From Deferribacterales bacterium UBA4806 (lineage in GTDB: Bacteria > Chrysiogenota > Deferribacteres > Deferribacterales > UBA228): a DNA stretch of 58,777 nucleotides. Shown here piece after piece: positions 45,297 through 52,289 of this stretch (position 1 is the stretch's first letter; every line of letters begins with the position of its first letter). The stretch is taken from NCBI GenBank assembly GCA_002402635.1, contig DHGE01000167.1:9241-68017 (forward strand). Direction: 5' to 3'. The position numbers and the translations under genes were made by a program. The notes beneath the pieces are model-generated. The model was not told the DNA's origin. It made no database searches and saw only the letters and a list, made by a program, of their open reading frames with translations.

Positions 45297-45938
45297 CTAT
45301 CTGCTCTCTTTTGTTTGATTTATCAACAATGATTTATTATCCTTTAATATATTTGCATTTATATCTATAGGCTCTCCTATAAAATATTCAATATGATTAA
45401 AAGGTAAAAGAAATTTATACTTATCCCATCTTTTTTTTATTATATATTTATGAAGAACTTTAACATTTATTGGCACTATTTTTCTATTTAAGAATTGAGC
45501 TAATTTAAAAACCAACAACTTAGGTTGATAAATTGGTCCCATCGGACCATCCAAAGCTAAAGCTAGATCATATTCATTTTTTAGAAATTTTCTCATTTTA
45601 AAAATCAAATTCCCTTGAACAGGAACATCTGGTAGCCGAAAGGTTAAATAATTATAATGCTTGCAAGTAAAATCAATATAGTTGCCTCTAATATTTTCTG
45701 TTGTTATAATGACAAATTTTACATCATCTTTTATCTTTTTCATTAATGGATATAAAGCAAATGTGTCTCCATGCCAGTACCCGAATATATATTTTTCTTT
45801 ATTAATAGATAATAAATCCGCTCTACCCTTTATTGTTATTTTACTTGTATAGTATACCAACTCTACATAAGTTATGAGCATTCTAGATAGTATATAATTA
45901 AAAAACCTTCTAAACTTATATATTCTTTTCCTTATCAT
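45297..45938 (-). CDS. DUF374-type lysophospholipid acyltransferase-like protein
   Basis: About 213 residues with a hydrophobic N-terminal segment. The acyltransferase-like motifs are FGYWHGDTFALYPL (a His plus acidic residue) and the DUF374 hallmark ALALDGPMGPIYQPKLLVFKLA. Related proteins acylate lipid A or lysophospholipids at the inner membrane. It overlaps the glycosyltransferase fusion gene by about 23 bp. The start is uncertain: ATG 45938 is used, and an upstream TTG (45965) also lacks a Shine-Dalgarno site. The context suggests envelope-lipid synthesis. Confidence 0.75.
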   Translation of the reverse strand: MIRKRIYKFRRFFNYILSRMLITYVELVYYTSKITIKGRADLLSINKEKYIFGYWHGDTFALYPLMKKIKDDVKFVIITTENIRGNYIDFTCKHYNYLTFRLPDVPVQGNLIFKMRKFLKNEYDLALALDGPMGPIYQPKLLVFKLAQFLNRKIVPINVKVLHKYIIKKRWDKYKFLLPFNHIEYFIGEPIDINANILKDNKSLLINQTKESR

Positions 45939-48147
45939 ATATGAGCTTAGCATAAAGTTTAGCAACTTTTTCCGCTATACTTTCAAGAGTGTATTTTTTT
46001 GAATATTTGTATGCATTCTTAGATAACTCATTATGCAACGAACTATTCTCCAAAATAAATTTAATTTTCAATGCCCAATCATTAATATTTTCACTAGTCT
46101 TATAGCCATTATATTCATTAATTATAATATCATCAATTCCACTAGATCTAACAGCAACTACAGGGTTTTCTCCAGCCATTGCTTCTAATAATACTAATCC
46201 CTGTGTTTCTGTTGTTGAAGCAAAAACAAATATATCAGAAAACTTATAATATTTACATAGTTCAGAAGGATCAACTGCTCCTAAGAAAACAACATCTCCT
46301 TTAAGATCTTTTAAATTTACATAATTTTCAATAGATTTCCTCTCCTCTCCATCGCCAATTATTAACAAGGTAAATGGAGTTTTCATAATTTTCTTTAAAT
46401 AGGCTATTCCATCAATTAGGAAATATAAATTTTTTTCTTTAGATAATCTTGACACTGTTATTAGAATAAATTTTCTTTCATTAGATCTATACTTATTGTT
46501 TAAATGTAAGATATCGGATTCATTAATATTTCTATATAAATCAAAATCAATGCCAGTCGGAATTACTTCTATTTGTGTTCTAATTCCAATATTCCTTAAA
46601 TAATCTTTTGCAGCAAGAGTGGGAGCAATTATTAGATCGCATTGTTCCCCAAATTTTTTTATTATAAAATGAGACAATATATTTTTAAATATCCTGCTAT
46701 TTATTGGAACATAATGAGCATATTTTTCTAATCTTGTGTGATAAGTCAAAACTAAAGGACAGTTATAAATTTTTGCTAGTCTCAAGCCTTTTTTTCCCAT
46801 CCAAAAAGGATGATGTACGTGAACAATTTGAATATTTTTATTTTCAAATATCTTTCTTATGCGTGGAGCAAAAATATTTACAATTGGTATATTATGAAAT
46901 TTTTTATAATAACCAATGCTATTTAATCTTATGACTTCTATATCCTTTTCATCAGTATATTTGCCTTTAAATAAAGGAGCAAAAATAATTGGGTTTTCTC
47001 CTAGTTTTTTCAAACCCTTAGCCAACCTATAAATAGCAACAGGGACACCACCAATAAATGGAAAATAATTATTTGTGAACATTGCTATATTTAGAGGTCT
47101 ATAAATATCTAATTGGTCATAGTTAAAAGAGTAATCTTGATAATATTCAACATCATCATTTATTTTATAATAAAAATAGATACCTATAATAAACAAAATT
47201 GAAATAATAATAAAAAAATTAATAAAACCAACATAAAATAAAGAGTGGATTTGAAACCATAAATTTTCAATTTGTCTTATAAAGTAACTAGTATATTTAT
47301 ATGCTATATTTATTTTATTTATATTAAATTGACCATCTTCATTTATAGAGACTTTAATATAATGGTAATAGTTATCATCTTCATCTAATATAAATCCTCC
47401 TGCTCCTCCAGATATGTAATATTTCACTCCTTTGATAGTTCTTTCATCATATAAGCCAAGATTTGATGCAAAGACAGCGCTGACTTTAAATTGTGAGAAA
47501 AGGTCTATCAAATAACTTCTAAAATTTTCATCTTCAAGAATATAATCCTCTACATCTATAGGGAAACTAATGTTTTCTGGTTTATACAAGGGTTTATTCA
47601 TAAAGATAAATTTATTTTTTCTAAAATTATTATCTTTCAATTCATCATAAATCCACTTTTTGACATACAATGGAGTTGTTGTTCCAGTGGTATCTAGAAA
47701 TAAAAATAGATTATCATTTTTAACAAAGGAAAATAGCAACGGTCCAAAATGTCTATAATAATTTGAAATATTACCCATTGTGCACTCATTTACACCAATA
47801 ACATTAAGCAATGGTGGATTTAATAATTTTATACTTTTATAAAGCAACCTAAATTTATCTTCTCCACTGCTCACAACTGCATTGCCAAGGGAAACTATAA
47901 AATCTAGATTTTCTTTGTTTAACAATGGAATTATTTTTTTTTCAAAGATGCTTATAGAATTTTTAATGTTTCCAATTACTGCAAAATTAACATTATGTGC
48001 TTTAACTTTTTCTATTTTAGCAACATTTTTTATATTAATCGCAACATAAGTATCTTCCAAAAAATAAAGATAAAATTTATAAAATATAAAAATTGAAAGG
48101 AAAAAAATATCAATAAACAACAATACTTTAAATTTATAATTCTTCAT
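45916..48147 (-). CDS. GT4-family glycosyltransferase fused to a membrane-tethered, degenerate metallophosphoesterase domain
   Basis: A 743-residue two-part protein. A membrane helix (8-28) leads to an extracytoplasmic domain (about 50-285) with the calcineurin-like layout but without its metal ligands: GNIKN (59-63) for GDxH, SLGNAV (86-91) for GDxxxxG, GVNE (118-121) for GNHD/E, MNKP (183-186) for HHP, and SNLGLYDERTIKGVKYY for the GHxH segment. A second helix (about 303-327) is followed by a cytoplasmic GT-B glycosyltransferase (352-743). That part has NNYFPFIGGVPVAIYRLA, VHHPFWMGKKG, EVIPTGIDFDLY and an E-x7-E motif (ETQGLVLLEAM). The glycosyltransferase half resembles diacylglycerol glucosyltransferases. 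The start is ATG 48147, one base overlapping the flippase-like gene. Confidence 0.85.
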   Translation of the reverse strand: MKNYKFKVLLFIDIFFLSIFIFYKFYLYFLEDTYVAINIKNVAKIEKVKAHNVNFAVIGNIKNSISIFEKKIIPLLNKENLDFIVSLGNAVVSSGEDKFRLLYKSIKLLNPPLLNVIGVNECTMGNISNYYRHFGPLLFSFVKNDNLFLFLDTTGTTTPLYVKKWIYDELKDNNFRKNKFIFMNKPLYKPENISFPIDVEDYILEDENFRSYLIDLFSQFKVSAVFASNLGLYDERTIKGVKYYISGGAGGFILDEDDNYYHYIKVSINEDGQFNINKINIAYKYTSYFIRQIENLWFQIHSLFYVGFINFFIIISILFIIGIYFYYKINDDVEYYQDYSFNYDQLDIYRPLNIAMFTNNYFPFIGGVPVAIYRLAKGLKKLGENPIIFAPLFKGKYTDEKDIEVIRLNSIGYYKKFHNIPIVNIFAPRIRKIFENKNIQIVHVHHPFWMGKKGLRLAKIYNCPLVLTYHTRLEKYAHYVPINSRIFKNILSHFIIKKFGEQCDLIIAPTLAAKDYLRNIGIRTQIEVIPTGIDFDLYRNINESDILHLNNKYRSNERKFILITVSRLSKEKNLYFLIDGIAYLKKIMKTPFTLLIIGDGEERKSIENYVNLKDLKGDVVFLGAVDPSELCKYYKFSDIFVFASTTETQGLVLLEAMAGENPVVAVRSSGIDDIIINEYNGYKTSENINDWALKIKFILENSSLHNELSKNAYKYSKKYTLESIAEKVAKLYAKLIYDKEKNI

Positions 48148-49235
48148 CAATTTTTTTTAATTACAAAATTTTTTATTATACCATAATAAAAAATAAACAT
48201 TCCTATTATCATTCCAATATATATTGTAAAAAACCTCCAGGCAGCTGTTAATATAACTATATCATTACGATTTATAAATGAAGAAAAGATGTAAGAATAG
48301 GCTCCTTCTGCTATACCAGTTGATCCTGGAGTCGGAGCAAAATACATAATGAAGGTTATTATTATTTGATAACTAATTATGGTGCTAACAGGTATACTAT
48401 ATCCTAGACTTTTAATTAAAATAATAGAGAAAGTAAAAGAAGAGAACAAGAAAAGTGCAGAAAATATTACCGAAAGAATAGTATAATGTGGAGTTGTTTT
48501 AATAAAATCAAGCATACTATAAGTATAGATTGAGACTTCTCTTAAAAAAAAAGTTGAAACTTTTTTAAAATGTTTTCTTGATATGAGTTTTTTCTTTCTT
48601 AATTTTCTTAAAATAAAATAAATTGACTTTTTGAATAAACGCGATTTATACACTGTAAAAATAATTATAATAATATAAATAAATGTAACAATTACAGTAT
48701 AAATAACAAAGCTAAGGTGATATGGAATGTACTTGAAATTTTTCTCCATTATTATTGTAATTGGTACAGCTATTATAAAGAAAACAATGGTTATAGCTGT
48801 TCTAATTGTTGTTGCTGCTGTTGCATCACCTATGTTTACACCATATTTATTTAAATAATATATTTGAATAAACCCTCCTCCTGCAGCAGAGGGAGTTATA
48901 TTTGAAACAAATACATTTAAAAAAGTAATCTTCATTACTAATTTTACTGGGATTGTTATGTTTAAGCTTTTAAGGATAAAATAAAATCGAAAACAATCAA
49001 AAGCAAAATACATGAACAAACATATAAAAAGCCATATTACAGTTTTACCTTCAAAAAAACGATAGAAATTTAGATCAGCTCCACCTACTATTTTATAAAT
49101 AGCTATGATTGATAAAAGTGAAAATATAAAGGTTATAATAGCTAATAAGGAATAGTATTTAAGCCTCTTATATGTAATCTTTTCCTTTATCTTCTCACTT
49201 TCAAGTTTTTCAATATTTCGTACATATTTAGCCAT
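48147..49235 (-). CDS. flippase-like (AglD2/YbhN, LPG-synthase membrane-domain) protein
   Basis: A 362-residue integral membrane protein with about eight helices, of the family that includes the membrane domain of lysylphosphatidylglycerol synthases. It carries the hallmark FVSNITPSAAGGGFIQIYYL and a second PTPGSTGIAEGAY motif. These proteins are often found beside glycosyltransferases and are proposed to move glycolipids. Here it is coupled to the glycosyltransferase fusion by a TGATG overlap. The ATG at 49235 has no Shine-Dalgarno site but a promoter 8 nt upstream. Confidence 0.85.
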   Translation of the reverse strand: MAKYVRNIEKLESEKIKEKITYKRLKYYSLLAIITFIFSLLSIIAIYKIVGGADLNFYRFFEGKTVIWLFICLFMYFAFDCFRFYFILKSLNITIPVKLVMKITFLNVFVSNITPSAAGGGFIQIYYLNKYGVNIGDATAATTIRTAITIVFFIIAVPITIIMEKNFKYIPYHLSFVIYTVIVTFIYIIIIIFTVYKSRLFKKSIYFILRKLRKKKLISRKHFKKVSTFFLREVSIYTYSMLDFIKTTPHYTILSVIFSALFLFSSFTFSIILIKSLGYSIPVSTIISYQIIITFIMYFAPTPGSTGIAEGAYSYIFSSFINRNDIVILTAAWRFFTIYIGMIIGMFIFYYGIIKNFVIKKN

Positions 49236-49243
49236 GACTATTT

Positions 49244-49272
49244 TTAATAAACGTTATTTAATAAATTGACAA
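49244..49272 (-). promoter_or_regulatory. minus-strand half of a divergent promoter (flippase-glycosyltransferase genes)
   Basis: TTGTCA (49267-49272) and TATTAA (49244-49249), 17 bp apart on the minus strand, 8 nt from the ATG. Its -35 overlaps that of the plus-strand promoter by five bases. Confidence 0.5.
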
Positions 49273-49293
49273 CAATAAAATTAAATTTATAAT
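49266..49293 (+). promoter_or_regulatory. consensus plus-strand promoter of the lipoprotein gene, leaderless
   Basis: Perfect TTGACA (49266-49271), 16 bp, perfect TATAAT (49288-49293), then TTAACC and the ATG at 49300. Transcription should begin at the start codon. Confidence 0.7.
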
Positions 49294-49299
49294 TTAACC

Positions 49300-49893
49300 A
49301 TGAAAATTAATATTTTTACTATATTAATCATATTATCTTTAATACTGACAAACTGCGCAGATTACAGGCAGAGAAATAGTGTTAGAAGATCATTTGATTC
49401 TGCTGAAAATATGGGCAGAAGAATAGAGAATATGAATAGATATAACTATGATACATATAGTAAAATTAATAACTTTTTTTATATTTTAGATGATTTTTAT
49501 AACACAACACACTATGCAAAGGAAAGTTTAAAATACTCCACAAACACCATTACCCAGAATAAAATAAAAGGGATCGCCGCATATTTTACACTAAATGATC
49601 CATACCCAAACGATAAAAAAGACATTAGCTATTGCGAAAGTGTAAGTAATTTTTTTACAAAAGTTATTGAACTAAAAAATCAGAACATACCAGAAAGCAG
49701 AATTAAAGTAATAATACAAAATGAATATAACAGTAAAACCACAAATGAAGATAGTGCATTTTATAAAAAAAGACAGGAAGTTGCCAATATAACAATTAAT
49801 AAAATATATAAAACAATAGGAAAAACTGATCCCTCAGCTGCAAAAGTTGCTTTTAAACAAGGTTGCCTTGAAGTAGAGCTCAAAGAATTATAA
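49300..49893 (+). CDS. probable lipoprotein of unknown function
   Basis: A 197-residue protein with a signal peptide whose hydrophobic core ends in LILTNC-AD. The Cys at residue 19 could be lipidated, although Asn before it is unusual for a lipobox. The mature part is Lys/Asn/Tyr-rich and mainly helical, with no family I recognise. Two further cysteines (in SYCES and QGCLEV) could pair. No Shine-Dalgarno site is present; the ATG is at the predicted +1 of a consensus promoter. Its 3' end overlaps the convergent hydrolase gene by 6 bp. Confidence 0.75.
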   Translation: MKINIFTILIILSLILTNCADYRQRNSVRRSFDSAENMGRRIENMNRYNYDTYSKINNFFYILDDFYNTTHYAKESLKYSTNTITQNKIKGIAAYFTLNDPYPNDKKDISYCESVSNFFTKVIELKNQNIPESRIKVIIQNEYNSKTTNEDSAFYKKRQEVANITINKIYKTIGKTDPSAAKVAFKQGCLEVELKEL

Positions 49894-50637
49894 TACTTTT
49901 AAAAATTTTGTTATTACTTTACTGACCTGTTCAGGTTGGTCCCACAACACCATGTGTCCTGCCTTCTCTAATAAAATTAACTGAGAATTCTTTATATTTT
50001 TATGTAAGTGTTTTGAATATTCTGGGGGTGTTATTACATCATTTTCCCCACACATAATACATGTTTTTACAGATATTCTATAAAGCTTATCAATAATATT
50101 AAAGTTATTACATGCTAAGAGATCATTATATCTAACCATATAATGTGTTTTGTAATATTCTGTCTCAATTTTTTTGATAATATTAAAAGGTGTAACTTTT
50201 GAATAAGCATGTTCATAAAAAATACCATTATTCTTAACTAATTGAAGCATTTCAATTGGAATTATAAATTTTGCTCCAGTACTTATTAAAATTAACCCCC
50301 TTAATTTACTTTGAAATTTTAGAGCATATTGCAAACCTATAGCACCGCCCATAGAATGGCCTGCCAAAACAAAATCTTTCAGCCCCAGTTCAATAACAAC
50401 ACTTTCAATAAAATCTGCATAGCCTTCAATTGACCTAAATCCATCTCCTGGAGATTTACCGTGGCCTGGTAAATCTATAACAATCTGATAAAATCCATCA
50501 AATTTTTTATATGTAATATACTCCCATAGACTTCCTGTTGCACCAGCTCCATGTATAAAGATAATAGGTAAAACACCATTCCTTTTATTATATTCCATTA
50601 TATATATTTTATTTAAACCTATATAACAGCAACTCAT
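49888..50637 (-). CDS. alpha/beta-hydrolase
   Basis: A 249-residue cytoplasmic alpha/beta-fold hydrolase of the MenH/BioH-like type. The oxyanion region is FIHGAGATGSLWEY, the nucleophile elbow GHSMGGAIGL (Ser), the acid is probably Asp in CGENDVITP and the His lies in LLEKAGHMVLWDQPE. The triad is complete. It stands alone between convergent and divergent neighbours, with no clear promoter recognised. Substrate unknown; esterase, thioesterase or menaquinone-pathway lyase are all possible. Confidence 0.85.
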   Translation of the reverse strand: MSCCYIGLNKIYIMEYNKRNGVLPIIFIHGAGATGSLWEYITYKKFDGFYQIVIDLPGHGKSPGDGFRSIEGYADFIESVVIELGLKDFVLAGHSMGGAIGLQYALKFQSKLRGLILISTGAKFIIPIEMLQLVKNNGIFYEHAYSKVTPFNIIKKIETEYYKTHYMVRYNDLLACNNFNIIDKLYRISVKTCIMCGENDVITPPEYSKHLHKNIKNSQLILLEKAGHMVLWDQPEQVSKVITKFLKVL

Positions 50638-50748
50638 ATTATTTTTTAAGGTAATTCATAGTTTATGTATAATATTATTAGTTTTATTCTTTTTATAATA
50701 TACTTTTATAAGATAAAGTCAATAATTTTTCTAATATTTGAATATTAC

Positions 50749-50777
50749 TTGATTTTATTTAATTTAAAATTTATATA
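50749..50777 (+). promoter_or_regulatory. candidate promoter of the SNF transporter gene
   Basis: TTGATT (50749-50754) and TATATA (50772-50777) with 17-bp spacing; a TATAAT also overlaps at 50774-50779. A normal leader with Shine-Dalgarno site GAGAGG follows. Confidence 0.45.
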
Positions 50778-50810
50778 ATAAAATATGATTTTAAAAATAG
50801 AGAGGTTTTT

Positions 50811-52289
50811 TTGAGAAACAGAGACAGCTGGGCTACAAGAATCGGTTTAATTTTTGCCATGTCTGGCGCTGCAATTGGGCTTGGCAATTTTGTAAGGTTC
50901 CCAGCTCAAATTGCCAAATCAGGATCTGGTGGTAGTTTCATGCTCCCCTACTTAATAGCTTTAATAATTCTTGGAATACCTTTATTGTGGATCGAATGGG
51001 CTTTGGGAAGACATGGTGGTAAATATGGCCATGGTACATTACCTCTTATTTTTCACAAAATAGCAAAAAATAGTCTTTTAAAGTATCTAGGCGTTTTGGG
51101 TATTGCAATCCCTGTTTTTATAGCCTCTTATTATACTTGGGTTGCCTCCTGGGGAATAAGTTATTCATTTTTTTCTTTATTTAATATATACGAAGGTGCT
51201 GACAAAGTTGAGTTTTTAAAAAGCTTTACAGGCGGATCAAAAACATATTTCCCATCAATTGCTTATTCAATGATATCATATATTATAATCCTCTTCCTTC
51301 TATATTATGTTATGTCAAAGGATATAAAAAAAGGTATAGAGAAATATGTAAAAATATTTATGCCTATACTATTTATATTTGGATTAATATTAGTTGTAAG
51401 AGTTCTTTTGTTGGGCAAAGGCATACTACCTGGATTAGCTTACATATGGAAACCAAATTTTGCAGGTTTACTTAATTGGCATATATGGATATTAGCTGCA
51501 GGGCAAATATTCTTAACACTATCTATAGGACAAGGACAGATGCCAGTTTATGCAAGCTATCTGTCAGACGAAGACGACATCTCACTAGGACCCATGACCC
51601 AAGCTAGCATAAATGAATTTGCCGAAGTAATAATTGGTGCAACCATTTCAATACCTATTATTTTTTATTTTTTCCAAAACTTAAAACCTGAACATGCTCA
51701 AGGATTCAATTTAGCTTTTATAGCAATGCCTATGGTTATGGAAAAAATGCCCTTTGGCAATTTTTTTGGAGCTATTTGGTTTTTTCTATTATTTTTAGCA
51801 GGAATTACCACATTGTTTGCTCTACTTCAACCTGCTGTTAGCTTTTTACAAGACAATTTTAATACTCCAAAATATAAAGCCTCTTTAATTGTTGTATCAA
51901 CTGTTTTCCTTCTCTCTATACCTCCAATTTTGTGGTACCATAAAGGAGTATTCGATGATGTAGATTTCTGGATGGGCTCACTTTTACTAATTGTTATTAG
52001 TCTATTAGAAGTATATGTTTTCGCTTGGATTTTAGGGATTGAAAAAGGCTTTGATGAACTCAACAAGGGTGCAAAATGGAAAATCCCTAATTTTTATAAA
52101 TATATTATTAAATATGTTACACCTCTATTTCTAATATTTCTTCTTATCATGTGGACAATTACTGATTTGCCAAACTATATAAAAAATATTAATATCTATA
52201 TCTGGATTGAAAGAGCACTGATAGTACTGGTATTAGTTATATTATGCATTCTAACATCAATAGCAACAAAAGAATCAAATAAAACTTAA
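50811..52289 (+). CDS. sodium-dependent amino-acid transporter of the SNF (neurotransmitter:sodium symporter) family
   Basis: A LeuT-fold symporter of 492 residues with 11-12 membrane helices. TM1 carries the unwound Na/substrate site GAAIGLGNFVRFP, followed by SGGSFMLPYLIAL and the TM2 motif GIPLLWIEWALGRHGG. Bacterial members import amino acids or related amines with Na+. The start is TTG 50811, 5-6 nt after GAGAGG. The 3' end overlaps the convergent asmA gene by 4 bp. With the many secreted peptidases in the window, uptake of peptide-derived amino acids is plausible. Confidence 0.93.
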   Translation: MRNRDSWATRIGLIFAMSGAAIGLGNFVRFPAQIAKSGSGGSFMLPYLIALIILGIPLLWIEWALGRHGGKYGHGTLPLIFHKIAKNSLLKYLGVLGIAIPVFIASYYTWVASWGISYSFFSLFNIYEGADKVEFLKSFTGGSKTYFPSIAYSMISYIIILFLLYYVMSKDIKKGIEKYVKIFMPILFIFGLILVVRVLLLGKGILPGLAYIWKPNFAGLLNWHIWILAAGQIFLTLSIGQGQMPVYASYLSDEDDISLGPMTQASINEFAEVIIGATISIPIIFYFFQNLKPEHAQGFNLAFIAMPMVMEKMPFGNFFGAIWFFLLFLAGITTLFALLQPAVSFLQDNFNTPKYKASLIVVSTVFLLSIPPILWYHKGVFDDVDFWMGSLLLIVISLLEVYVFAWILGIEKGFDELNKGAKWKIPNFYKYIIKYVTPLFLIFLLIMWTITDLPNYIKNINIYIWIERALIVLVLVILCILTSIATKESNKT

